64,000 bases of DNA, from NCBI GenBank assembly GCA_046349435.1, contig JAXMCI010000015.1:62001-126000 (forward strand). Reading direction: 5' to 3'. A model generated the notes under the pieces. It had not been told where the DNA came from and searched no databases. It saw only the letters and a program-made list of their open reading frames with translations. Numbering within the stretch: position 1 is the first letter of the stretch; each line of letters begins with the position of its first letter. Position numbers and translations under genes: made by a program. Below, in pieces: positions 56,622 to 64,000 of the stretch. This stretch comes from JAXMCI01 sp046349435. Its GTDB lineage: Bacteria > Pseudomonadota > Alphaproteobacteria > Dongiales > Dongiaceae.

Positions 56622-57588
56622 GGCGAAGCTCCCGGATCAGCGTGCGGAACTGGCCGGGCAGCGCGGCCATCGACGGCTCCGACTGCCAGGAGAGCGGGAT
56701 CATCAGGCCGGCCGTCACCGTGAGGAGACGTCCGCCCGCCGGAATGACGTAGTACCAGGCGGTCGTCGCCAGCGGCGGATCATCCGGCTGATCGTCCTCG
56801 GCAGGATCGTCCGCGCTGAAGGTGGTCACCAGGCCGCCCAGCGGGGCTGCCTCGACGCCAGGCTCTCCCTCCTGATCGGGCAGGCTCGCCCGGAGGTCGT
56901 GGGCGAGGGCGAGCCCGAGCTCCGGCGCGTTCGGGTCGCTGCCTTGCGGCAGGTCCGACCAATGATGCCAGACTACCAGCTTCGGCCTGTCGCCCGGGGC
57001 GCGGAACCAGAATGCATCGTCGTCGGCGCGGCCGCGCCAATCGGCGGGCATCGCGATGACGAAGCTGTCCCCGATGCGGTACTCGCGCAGCGTGCCGCGG
57101 TGCGGGGCCGGCGTGACGTTGGCTGCGACGGCCTGCCGTTCCAGGCTGTCGCGCAGCTCGGCGACGGCCGGATCGTTCGCATGGTCCGCCGCGACTCGCA
57201 GGGTGAACCGCGAATCGGCGACCGAGCGATCGAAGCCCAGCAGGGAATGCCAGCACGTGCGGAAGGCACCGCCGTCGCCCGGCTCGCGGTCGTCGGCCCG
57301 CAGCAGCACGCCCGAGATCGTCGGCTGCCAGTCGAGCGACAGGCCGGGCTGGGCGGCCAGCTCCGCCCGCAGGGTCTCGCCGCGGCGGACCGCGCGGTCG
57401 AGCGGCCGCCGCGCGGGCTCGTCGGCATCCTCCAGCAGATCGCAGGAGATCTCGATCAGGTAGCGTCCGAGCGGGTCGCGGCACCACCAGGAGCGGTCTG
57501 CGCGCATGCCGCACGGCCAGTGACGCGGCAGCTCGACGCAGGTGTCGGCACCGAGCTGGACAGCCTCGAGAGTCAGCGACGAACGCAT
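56614..57588 (-). CDS. Unrecognised protein, cassette copy 2 first gene (B type)
   Basis: A 324-residue protein of unknown family with two halves of the same module. Half 1: VQLGADTCVELPRHWPC, then RSWWCRDP (about residues 10-40), TISGVLLRADDRE and LLGFDRSVADSRFTL. Half 2: YRIGDSFVIAMPADW, HHWSDL, APLGGLVTTFSADD, AWYYVIPAGGRLL. Very similar to the product of 58690-59664 (for example SLLGFDRSVA and APLGGLVTT are shared) and more distantly to the A-type proteins. ATG 57588 follows an AT-rich gap containing a perfect inverted repeat, and its stop lies 8 bp inside the next gene, so both are co-translated. No signal peptide, no catalytic motif known to me. Confidence 0.75.
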   Translation of the reverse strand: MRSSLTLEAVQLGADTCVELPRHWPCGMRADRSWWCRDPLGRYLIEISCDLLEDADEPARRPLDRAVRRGETLRAELAAQPGLSLDWQPTISGVLLRADDREPGDGGAFRTCWHSLLGFDRSVADSRFTLRVAADHANDPAVAELRDSLERQAVAANVTPAPHRGTLREYRIGDSFVIAMPADWRGRADDDAFWFRAPGDRPKLVVWHHWSDLPQGSDPNAPELGLALAHDLRASLPDQEGEPGVEAAPLGGLVTTFSADDPAEDDQPDDPPLATTAWYYVIPAGGRLLTVTAGLMIPLSWQSEPSMAALPGQFRTLIRELRLA

Positions 57589-57637
57589 TCCGGTCCACCC
57601 GACTGGATCACGGATGCGATGATACGGCTCAACTTTC

Positions 57638-57667
57638 AGGTTGTAAATCTACAAAATAATACAACCT
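57638..57667. promoter_or_regulatory. Perfect inverted repeat between the two cassettes
   Basis: AGGTTGTA (57638-57645) and TACAACCT (57660-57667) flank a 14-base AT-rich spacer; the right arm touches the stop codon of the first cassette. The 77-bp gap is strikingly AT-rich for this genome. No T-run follows on either strand, so an operator or internal promoter is more likely than a terminator. Confidence 0.5.
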
Positions 57668-58697
57668 ATGGCACGCTCAGCCGACCCCCTGCGGGGCGCA
57701 GCCCGCGGATGCAGTCGGCGATGCGGTCGGCCATAGCCGCCTCCCCCACCGCGCCGGCCGGCAGGAACAGGGTGAACCAGATGCCCACGATCCCGCCGGT
57801 GCCGATCAGCGCGTAGATCCAGAACAGCTTGTCCGCCGCCGGGCCGCCGGCCCCGGGCAGCGGATCGCGCGCGGCCAGCAGAGCGCCATGGGTCGTCAGC
57901 TCGACCGGCGCCGTCTCGAGGTGGTCCGGCAGGCTGGCGCGGAAATGGTCCGCCACCAGGGCGGCGAGCGCGTTGCGCGGCAGGCGGGCCGGCGGCGGCG
58001 GATCGAGCTGCCCCAGCAGCGCCGCCTTCGGCCAGGCATGCGAGCGGATCAGCAGCGTCGCGCCGCCGCCGAACTCGCAGCGGATCGCCTCGCCCTCCGG
58101 CCGGCAGCGCCATTCGGCGGGCACGCCGAGCACCGCGGCATCGCCGATCCGCAGGTCGCGCTGGCGCAACCGCCCGGCGGCCCGCGGCGGGCAGCGATTG
58201 CCCAGCGCCGCCTGGCCTGCGAAGTGCGCCACGAGCTGCTCGGCGACGGGCTGGCCGGCCAGCCGCGTGGGCAGGTCGAGTGCGACGTGAAAGACCGAGG
58301 CGGCGGTGCTGTAGCCCTCGACCGCCGCCCAGCGCACCTCGCCGGCGCCCTGACGCGCCCGCCGCGGCGGCCGGGTGCCGATCTGCAGCAGGCGTCCGGA
58401 GAGGGTCGGGCGATCTGTGACCGCCACCCCCGGATGCCGCGCCTCGACCGCCGCCCGGATCTGGTCGGCCCGATGGTCGGCGTTGGCCAGCGGGGTCGGC
58501 GGGCGGCCCGGCTCGCTGCGACAGGGGTCGGTGAGCTCCTGGAGCAGGATCACGCCGGGCCCGCGCGAAGCGGCCTCGCCGCACCACCAGCGGCCCGGCT
58601 CCAGCGGCCGGCAGATCCAGGCCGCCGGGATCTCGACGCCGATCTCGCCGCCGAGGTCGACGGGCTTCACGTCCAGGCGCGGCACCAGCCTAGGCAA
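57666..58697 (-). CDS. Unrecognised protein, cassette copy 1 second gene (A type)
   Basis: A 343-residue paralogue of the 55572-56621 product. Half 1: KPVDLGGEIGVEIPAAW, CRPLEPGRWWCGE, TLSGRLLQIG, AAVEGYSTAASVFHVAL. Half 2: LRIGDAAVLGVPAEWRC, THGALLAARDP, LFWIYALIG, GIWFTLFLPAGA. The shared PAEWRC and WFTLFLP blocks show direct duplication; divergence elsewhere shows it is not recent. Arg- and Pro-rich linkers differ between copies. It overlaps the preceding B-type gene by 8 bp exactly as in the other cassette. Family and function unknown; no export signal. Confidence 0.75.
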   Translation of the reverse strand: MPRLVPRLDVKPVDLGGEIGVEIPAAWICRPLEPGRWWCGEAASRGPGVILLQELTDPCRSEPGRPPTPLANADHRADQIRAAVEARHPGVAVTDRPTLSGRLLQIGTRPPRRARQGAGEVRWAAVEGYSTAASVFHVALDLPTRLAGQPVAEQLVAHFAGQAALGNRCPPRAAGRLRQRDLRIGDAAVLGVPAEWRCRPEGEAIRCEFGGGATLLIRSHAWPKAALLGQLDPPPPARLPRNALAALVADHFRASLPDHLETAPVELTTHGALLAARDPLPGAGGPAADKLFWIYALIGTGGIVGIWFTLFLPAGAVGEAAMADRIADCIRGLRPAGGRLSVP

Positions 58698-59664
58698 GAC
58701 GCACCTCGCGGATACGACGGCGGAAGTCCCCGGGCAGGGCGGCGATCCAGGGCTCGCCCGGCAGCGGGCCGGGCGCCATCAGGCCGAACACCATCGCCAG
58801 CAGCCGGCGCTCGACCGGGATCAGGTAGTACCAGGCGGTCACCGTCAGCGGCGGGCCGCCGTCGCGCGGATCGGCGCCGCCCTCGGAGCGGACGGTCGTC
58901 ACCAGCCCGCCCAGCGGCGCCGGCTCGACGTCGCCATCGTCGCCGTTGCGGCGCAGCGTGGCCTGGAAGTCGTAGGCCAGCGCCAGGCCGAGCTCGGCCG
59001 GGTTCTCCGGCGACGGGGACCGCAGCTCGTCCCAGTGGTGCGCCACGGTGAACCGCGCCGCCTCCTCGGCGGCGTGGAACAGGAAGGCCCGCTCCTGCCG
59101 CTGGAGATGCCAGCTCGACGGCATGGTGATCACGCAGGCATCGTCGATGCGGTAGTCGCGCGCCGAGGCCAGCCCGGCCGGCGGCATGCAGTCGGCGCCG
59201 AGCGCCTGGGCGCGCAGCCGCGCGACCAGCGCCGGGACGATCGGATCGGCCCAGCGCTCGGGCGCCATGCGCAGCGTGAAGCGGGCCTCGGCGACGGACC
59301 GGTCGAAGCCGAGCAGCGATCGCCAGCTCGCCGCCCGGGCGCCGCCATCGCGATAGTCGGCGCGCAGCATGACGCCGGACGGCGTCGGCTCCTCGATCAC
59401 CTCGACCCGGCCATGGCGCCCGGCGAGCTCCTGCCGCAGGGCGGCCGCCCGGCGCTGCGCGCGATCGAGCGGCCGCGACGCGGCCGGCGCGTCCTCGGCG
59501 CGGATCTCGAGCGCGATGTCCAGGCTGTAGAGTCCGTCGGGATCCTGGCACCACCACGATCCCGATGGCCTGAGGCCGCAAGGCCAGCCGACCGGCAGCT
59601 CGACGCTGAGGCAGCAGTTGCCGAGCTGCACGGGTTCGAAGGCGATCTCGGTTGGCACGCGCAT
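58690..59664 (-). CDS. Unrecognised protein, cassette copy 1 first gene (B type)
   Basis: A 324-residue protein, the same length as its paralogue at 56614-57588. Half 1: PVQLGNCCLSVELPVGW, PCGLRPSGSWWCQDP, TPSGVMLRADYRD, SLLGFDRSVAEARFTL. Half 2: YRIDDACVITMPSSW, HHWDEL, APLGGLVTTVRSE, TAWYYLIPVERRL. Start ATG 59664 is used; the two genes of the pair begin with similar text (MRxxxxxxxVQLG). It lies 102 bp downstream of a small gene at 59767-60024. No known domain recognised; the WxC...WWC signature could bind metal or form a disulfide. Confidence 0.75.
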   Translation of the reverse strand: MRVPTEIAFEPVQLGNCCLSVELPVGWPCGLRPSGSWWCQDPDGLYSLDIALEIRAEDAPAASRPLDRAQRRAAALRQELAGRHGRVEVIEEPTPSGVMLRADYRDGGARAASWRSLLGFDRSVAEARFTLRMAPERWADPIVPALVARLRAQALGADCMPPAGLASARDYRIDDACVITMPSSWHLQRQERAFLFHAAEEAARFTVAHHWDELRSPSPENPAELGLALAYDFQATLRRNGDDGDVEPAPLGGLVTTVRSEGGADPRDGGPPLTVTAWYYLIPVERRLLAMVFGLMAPGPLPGEPWIAALPGDFRRRIREVRLA

Positions 59665-59766
59665 GATCCCCGGTTCGCCGCGCTTCGCGCGGCGATCGAT
59701 TCATCCAGAAGAGAGTTTGCAGAGGAGCGGGTGGCTGCCGTCACGCTCGACGGGCCACGGTTCCCG

Positions 59767-60024
59767 TCAGGCGACCCGTACCATCCGGGTCCCGTCCCAC
59801 TCGTAGTCGGCCAGCCCGCGGCTGTCGTCCTGCAGGCTGATGAGCCAGCGCCGGTCGTCGAGACGGCGACAGACGGAGCGATCCGCCTTGGGGGCCTGGA
59901 CCATGAAGCCGAATTCGCGCTTGCAGAACCGCCTGTAGGCCTGGATCGCCTCGCCGATCAGATCGGTCCGCCGGTCGGCCTGCTGCTGCGGTTGCGGTTG
60001 CGGAAACTGAACTACGTCACCCAT
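59767..60024 (-). CDS. Small unrecognised protein leading the cassettes
   Basis: An 85-residue protein: a Gln/Pro-rich start (VVQFPQPQPQQQ), a helical middle (LIGEAIQAYRRFCKREFGF), and a C-terminal part rich in aromatic and charged residues (RRWLISLQDDSRGLADYEWDG). Not recognised. ATG 60024 has GAGG eleven bases upstream; the frame is open to 60102. It is the first gene of the leftward run, downstream of an AT-rich promoter region, so it may be a regulator or partner of the four paralogues. Confidence 0.65.
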   Translation of the reverse strand: MGDVVQFPQPQPQQQADRRTDLIGEAIQAYRRFCKREFGFMVQAPKADRSVCRRLDDRRWLISLQDDSRGLADYEWDGTRMVRVA

Positions 60025-60284
60025 GAAATCGCCTCGCCGGCTCCCCCACCCGCCAGACAATTGATCGAAACCCGTCGACCAAATTGATGCCTGCCTCACC
60101 AAATGTCAATGCCGATTAATCTATAGTGTGGTTTCAATTATTTCTGCGTATACATTATCGTGATTAGTGTGGATCCCCAAGTAAAGCGCACAGCAACCGT
60201 GGCCCCCGGTCAGATGCCGGGCTGGCCGGGACCGGCCTCTCGCCGCTAGAGTTCTGCGGCACGATCACCAGCAGCGGGGCACCC
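60025..60284. promoter_or_regulatory. AT-rich divergent promoter region
   Basis: A 260-bp gap between the small leftward gene and the rightward dehydrogenase gene. From 60081 to 60165 it is the most AT-rich stretch in the window. On the minus strand TTGACA (60109-60104) and CAATTT (60086-60081) are 17 bp apart, a promoter candidate with a consensus -35 and a poor -10. CTATAGTGTGG and GTATACATTAT are further possible -10-like elements for either strand. Confidence 0.45.
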
Positions 60285-61169
60285 ATGGATATCGGCTTCG
60301 TCGGTCTCGGCAATATGGGCTTGCCGATCGCCGCCAACCTGCTCAAGGCCGGCCATCGCCTGACGGTCTACAACCGCACGCCGGCGCGCAGCGCGCTGGC
60401 GGCGGCGCAAGGGGCCGCCGTCGCCGACCGGGCGGCCGCGGCCGCCGCGGGTCGCGAGGCCGTGCTCACCATGGTGGCCGACGACGCGGCCCTCGAGGCG
60501 GTCGCCTTCGGTCCGGACGGCCTGCTCGCCACGCTGCCGCGCGGAGCGCTGCACGTCTCGATGAGCACGATCAGCGTGGCGATCGCCGAGCGGCTGACCG
60601 CGGCCCATGCCGCCGCCGGACAGGTCTTCCTCTCGGCGCCCGTGTTCGGCCGGCCGGAGGCGGCCGCGGCGGCCCGGCTGTTCGTCGTGGCGGCCGGCCC
60701 GGCCGCCGCCGTCGAGCGCTGCCGCCCGCTCTTCGAGGCGATCGGCCAGCGCACCTTCGTAGTCGGCGAGACCCCGTCGGCCGCCAATACCGTGAAGCTC
60801 TCCGGCAACTTCCTGCTGGCCGCCGTAGTCGAGGGCCTGAGCGAGGCGTTCGCGCTGATCCGCAAGGCGGGGATCGACCCGCATCTCTATCTCGAGCTGC
60901 TGACCTCGACCCTGTTCGGCGCCCCGGCCTACAAGACCTATGGCGGGCTGATCGCCGACCGCCGCTTCGAGCCGGCCGGCTTCAAGATGCCGCTGGCCCT
61001 CAAGGACGCGCGGCTGGCGCTGCAGGCCGCCGAGGCGCTGGCGGTGCCGCTGCCGCTCGCCAGCCTGATCCGCGACCAGCTGATCAGCGGGCTGGCGCGC
61101 GGCTATGGCGAGCTCGACTGGTCGGCGCTGTCGCGCGTGGCCGCGGAGAATGCCGGGATCGAGGACTAG
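60285..61169 (+). CDS. NAD(P)-dependent beta-hydroxyacid dehydrogenase (3-hydroxyisobutyrate dehydrogenase family)
   Basis: A 294-residue dehydrogenase. Seen: IGFVGLGNMGLPIAANLLKAGH (Rossmann motif, key part GLGNMGLPIAANL), VYNRTP with Arg suggesting NADP preference, then SAPVFGRPEAA (substrate loop), NTVKLSGNFLLAAV with catalytic Lys in VKLSGN, and FKMPLALKDARLA. This is the GLYR1/succinic-semialdehyde reductase-like branch. ATG 60285. It converges on the TRAP transporter genes with nine bases between stops, so co-regulation is not implied by position, although hydroxyacids are typical TRAP ligands. Confidence 0.9.
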   Translation: MDIGFVGLGNMGLPIAANLLKAGHRLTVYNRTPARSALAAAQGAAVADRAAAAAAGREAVLTMVADDAALEAVAFGPDGLLATLPRGALHVSMSTISVAIAERLTAAHAAAGQVFLSAPVFGRPEAAAAARLFVVAAGPAAAVERCRPLFEAIGQRTFVVGETPSAANTVKLSGNFLLAAVVEGLSEAFALIRKAGIDPHLYLELLTSTLFGAPAYKTYGGLIADRRFEPAGFKMPLALKDARLALQAAEALAVPLPLASLIRDQLISGLARGYGELDWSALSRVAAENAGIED

Positions 61170-61178
61170 CGCTCCGGG

Positions 61179-62465
61179 CTACAGGCCGAAGGTCCGGGGC
61201 AGCCACCCGGTCAGCCCCGGCACCAGCGCCAGCAGCGCCAGGCAGACGAGGCTGGCCAGCCAGTAGGGTACCAGCTGGCGCACCACCGGCCACATGCCGA
61301 TCCGCGCGATGCTGCAGACGACGTAGATGTTGGTGCCGACGGGTGGGGTGAACAGGCCGATGCCGAGCGCCACGGTGGTGATCAGGCCGAACTGGTAGTC
61401 GCTGAGCCCGGCATGCAGCGCGATCGGCCGCAGGATCGGCGCCAGGATGATCAGCGCCGGCCCGAGATCGAGCCACAGCCCGACGAACAGCAGCAGCAGG
61501 ATCAGCGCCGCGACCGTAGCCGCCGGCCCGGCCTGCAGGGTGGTGATCAGGCCGGCGGCGGCGGACGGCACCTGCTCGACGGTGAGGATCCAGGAAAACG
61601 GCGTCGCCATGGCCAGGATCAGCATGATCGCGCCGGTCATCGAGACGGTGTCGCGGGCGATGCGCAGGATGGCGCCGACGGTCAGCTCGCGATAGACCAG
61701 CAGCCCGACCAGGAAGGCGTAGCCGACCGAGATCGCCGCCGCCTCGGTGGCGGTGGCGATGCCGCCGACCATCGAGCCGAGGATCACCACCGGCATCACC
61801 AGGGCCGGCAGCGACGCCAGCAGGTGCTTCAGGCAGACCAGGAGCGGCGGCCGGCGGTTTCCGGCCGGCAGGTCAAGCCGGCGACCGGCCAGATAGGCCG
61901 TGACCATGAAGGCGATGCCGATCAGCAGGCCCGGGATGACGCCAGCGACGAACAGCCCGCCGATCGAGGTGCCGGTGAGCACCCCGTAGAGGATCATCAC
62001 CACGCTGGGCGGGATGATGATGCCGAGCGTACCGCTGGCGGCGGTCACCGCGGCGGAGAAGTCGCGGGGATAGCCGCGCTCCTCCATGGCCGGGATCATC
62101 ACCGAGGCGACCGCGCCGGTGTCGGCCGTGGCCGAGCCGGTGATGCCGCCATAGACCATGGCAGTGGCGACGTTGACCGGCCCGAGCCCGCCGCGCAGGC
62201 TGCCCATGGCGTCCTCGGCCACTCGCATGATGCGGCGCGTCAGCCCGCCCTCGTTCATCAGCCCGCCGGCGAAGAGGAAAAGCGGGATGGCGGCGAGCGG
62301 CAGCGAGTCGGCGCCGCGCAGCACCTGCTGGGCGAGCCAGGCGGTCGGCAGGCCGAGATCGCCGAGCCAGAGCGCGGCGATGCTGGCGAGGCCCAGCGAC
62401 CAGACCACCGGTACGCCGATCGCCATGGCCAGCAGGAAGCTGCCGATCAGGATGGCGACGGTCAC
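61179..62465 (-). CDS. dctM: TRAP transporter large permease
   Basis: A 428-residue inner-membrane protein with about 12 helices, the ion-coupled channel part of a TRAP transporter. Family text: LPLAAIPLFLFAGGLMNEGG, GLGPVNVATAMVYGGITGSATAD, GTLGIIIPPSVVMILYG, and LFTPPVGTNIYVVCSIA. GTG start at 62465 overlaps the small-permease stop by GTGA. The frame runs on to 62816 inside dctQ, but that part has no TRAP similarity. Last gene of dctP-dctQ-dctM. Confidence 0.93.
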   Translation of the reverse strand: MTVAILIGSFLLAMAIGVPVVWSLGLASIAALWLGDLGLPTAWLAQQVLRGADSLPLAAIPLFLFAGGLMNEGGLTRRIMRVAEDAMGSLRGGLGPVNVATAMVYGGITGSATADTGAVASVMIPAMEERGYPRDFSAAVTAASGTLGIIIPPSVVMILYGVLTGTSIGGLFVAGVIPGLLIGIAFMVTAYLAGRRLDLPAGNRRPPLLVCLKHLLASLPALVMPVVILGSMVGGIATATEAAAISVGYAFLVGLLVYRELTVGAILRIARDTVSMTGAIMLILAMATPFSWILTVEQVPSAAAGLITTLQAGPAATVAALILLLLFVGLWLDLGPALIILAPILRPIALHAGLSDYQFGLITTVALGIGLFTPPVGTNIYVVCSIARIGMWPVVRQLVPYWLASLVCLALLALVPGLTGWLPRTFGL

Positions 62466-62965
62466 CGCCGCACGCCCCGGCCGGCCCGCAGGCCGCGCGC
62501 CAGCCGGGCCAGCGCGAAGCCGATCAGCCCGGCGCCGAGCAGCGGCACGGCGAGCCCGGTCACCGCCATCGGCCAGCGCAGCACCGGCGAGGGCGTGGCG
62601 CCGGTCTGCGCCACCATGGCCAGCCCGCTGCGCAGCAGCACCGCGCCGAGCAGCAGCAGCAGCAGCGTGCGGAGCAGCGCCAGCCCGCGCTGCGCCCCGC
62701 CCGGGAGCGCGGCGACGATGCTGTCGAACGACATGTTGTCGCCGCGCAGGTCGGCGAGCAGCACGCCGAGGAAGCTCACCCAGATGAAGGAGAAGGCGGC
62801 GGCCTCGAAGGACCATTCGAAGCCGCCGGCCAGCAGGTAGCGCACGATGGTGCCGAGCGCCGTCGCGCCCAGCATCGCCGCGAAGGCGATGCCGCCGAGC
62901 ACGGCCAGCAGAAGGGCGACCGGGCGGCCCTCCTCGGGCCGCCCGCCATCGTTGCCGTCGGACAA
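62462..62965 (-). CDS. dctQ: TRAP transporter small permease
   Basis: A 167-residue membrane protein with four helices. Seen: ALGTIVRYLLAGGFEWSFEAAAFSFIWVSFLG (key part RYLLAGGFEWSFE), matching the DctQ pattern of an Arg-rich loop followed by the E(E/A)-x-x-x-F segment, and LADLRGDNMSFD. Start TTG 62965, four bases after the dctP stop; the nearest ATG is too far downstream. Overlaps dctM by four bases. Confidence 0.88.
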   Translation of the reverse strand: MSDGNDGGRPEEGRPVALLLAVLGGIAFAAMLGATALGTIVRYLLAGGFEWSFEAAAFSFIWVSFLGVLLADLRGDNMSFDSIVAALPGGAQRGLALLRTLLLLLLGAVLLRSGLAMVAQTGATPSPVLRWPMAVTGLAVPLLGAGLIGFALARLARGLRAGRGVRR

Positions 62966-62969
62966 GGGA

Positions 62970-63950
62970 TCAGTGCGCCGCGGCCGCCGCCTGGCGAACC
63001 TCGGCGATCAGGTCCTTGCCGAACTCCTTGGAGAACTTCTCGTCGACCGGGCCGACCTTGGCGATGAAGGGCGCCGTATCGACGCCGTTCACCTGCACGC
63101 CCTTGGCCTTCACGGTCTCGAGGATCTTGGCGTAGACCCCGCCGAGCTGGTCGCGGTACCACTTGGTGGTGTCGGCCACCGCGGCGTCGATCGCCGCCCG
63201 CTCGGCCTCGCCGAGGCCGTTGTACTTGGCGGCGTTCATGAACCAGTAGTTCGGCGTCCAGATGTAGTTGGCGACCGAAAGATACTTCTGCACCTCGAAC
63301 CACTTCTGGTCATAGAAGTCGCGCAGCTCGGGCTCGGCGCCGTCGACCACCTTGGACTGCAGCGCGGTATAGACCTCGCCGAAGGGGATCGACTGCGGCA
63401 GCGCGCCCAGCTGCTTGATCGTCTCCAGGATGACCGGGTTGGGCGGGGTGCGCAGCTTGAGGCCCTGCATGTCCTCCGGCTTGGCGATCGGCCCGCGGTT
63501 GTTGGAGAAGTTGCGGAAGCCGGAATCGAGGAAGCCCAGCATGCGGTAGCCGCGCTCGCCGCCCATCTTCAGCAGCTTGCCCCCGACCGGCCCGTCGAGC
63601 ACCGCATGCACGGTGGCGAAGTCCTTGAACAGGAACGGCAGGCTGAGCACCCCGAGCTTCGGGTCGATGGCGTCGATCACGCCGCCCAGCCCGATGTCGA
63701 TCGCGCCGGAGCCGACCCCCTCGGCGATCGGCCCCTCGTCGCCGAGCTGGCCGTTCGGGAAGATCTTGATCTTGACGCTGCCGCCGGTCTTGGCCGCGAC
63801 CTCGTCGGCAAACTTCACCACCGCCTGCTGGATCAGGCTGTCCTCGCTCGAGGCGTGGGCCAGCTTCAGCGTGGTCTCGGCCAGCGCCGGCCCGGCGGCG
63901 AGCCCGAGCGCGACGGCCGCCGCGGCGGCCATGAATCCCCTGCGATGCAT
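62970..63950 (-). CDS. dctP: TRAP transporter periplasmic substrate-binding protein
   Basis: A 326-residue DctP-family protein with a signal peptide (AAAAAVALGLAAGPALAE, cleaved about residue 25). Mature part begins TTLKLAHASSEDSLIQQ; the family carboxylate-binding arginine is in GLKLRTPPNPV (about residues 164-174), followed by GEVYTALQSKVVDGAEPEL, so an organic acid is the likely ligand. ATG 63950 after GGGGGA. The gene begins the dctPQM operon; the 50 bases to the window end hold no gene start on this strand. Confidence 0.93.
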   Translation of the reverse strand: MHRRGFMAAAAAVALGLAAGPALAETTLKLAHASSEDSLIQQAVVKFADEVAAKTGGSVKIKIFPNGQLGDEGPIAEGVGSGAIDIGLGGVIDAIDPKLGVLSLPFLFKDFATVHAVLDGPVGGKLLKMGGERGYRMLGFLDSGFRNFSNNRGPIAKPEDMQGLKLRTPPNPVILETIKQLGALPQSIPFGEVYTALQSKVVDGAEPELRDFYDQKWFEVQKYLSVANYIWTPNYWFMNAAKYNGLGEAERAAIDAAVADTTKWYRDQLGGVYAKILETVKAKGVQVNGVDTAPFIAKVGPVDEKFSKEFGKDLIAEVRQAAAAAH

Positions 63951-64000
63951 TGATGTCCCCCGGTCTTATCGTTTCAGGAGGGCGGATCTTAGTGGCCCGG

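Noticed and set aside
1..64000. CRISPR arrays, rRNA and tRNA genes
   Set aside because: No regularly spaced direct repeats of CRISPR type and no rRNA-like or T-loop (GGTTCGAAT-type) cloverleaf sequence was seen by eye; a covariance search was not possible here.

Overview
The window is very GC-rich and tightly packed, with many 4-bp start/stop overlaps (ATGA, GTGA) and frequent GTG or TTG starts. Gene content points to a Rhodospirillales-like alphaproteobacterium: TRAP and ABC uptake systems, DUF1491, a Zur/Fur regulator, MttB-family methyltransferase beside a GcvT-fused flavin dehydrogenase, and the ligase-associated repair set. This placement is inference. No rRNA, tRNA or CRISPR array was seen.

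Layout. 0-2.5 kb: end of an amino-acid oxidation/uptake operon (FAD oxidase, GlnQ-type ATPase, amine-oxidase-like flavoprotein). 2.5-11.8 kb: DNA-repair neighbourhood with three of the four 'ligase-associated' proteins (exonuclease, DEXH helicase, PdeM) but no ligase, mixed with HIT, methyltransferase, MtnN and an MFS pump, ending in a decayed photolyase. 12-26 kb: zur, then a phosphonate catabolic region: phnW-phnA-phnY and tmpA-tmpB, all leftward, with a divergent LysR gene and an AepXVW-type 2-aminoethylphosphonate ABC transporter. An IS4-family element sits exactly in the loop of a palindromic repeat between phnY and tmpA. 26-35.5 kb: a divergent PEP carboxylase, a methyltransferase, an APH-like kinase, and an MttB-like plus dimethylglycine-dehydrogenase-like pair that could process the glycine betaine made by TmpAB. 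35.9-43.2 kb: a hyfBCEFGI-type membrane complex whose large subunit lacks the NiFe cysteines (Ehr-like). 43.2-47 kb: trxC, DUF1491, SDR, RHH/GNAT pair, LysR. 47-60 kb: a long leftward run holding an orphan peptide-type binding protein, a PA14 protein, a glycerol kinase/permease/FAD dehydrogenase set, and five unrecognised genes. 60.3-64 kb: a beta-hydroxyacid dehydrogenase and a TRAP transporter.

The best candidate for an undescribed system is 55.5-60.0 kb: a small gene followed by two tandem copies of a two-gene cassette. All four large proteins are paralogues, each built from two copies of the same roughly 150-residue module, and the N-terminal module carries a WxC...WWC signature. The 8-bp gene overlap is identical in both cassettes, and an AT-rich perfect inverted repeat separates them.

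Several frameshifts are visible (photolyase, transposase, GlpB-like gene). Some may be assembly errors, which raw reads would settle.
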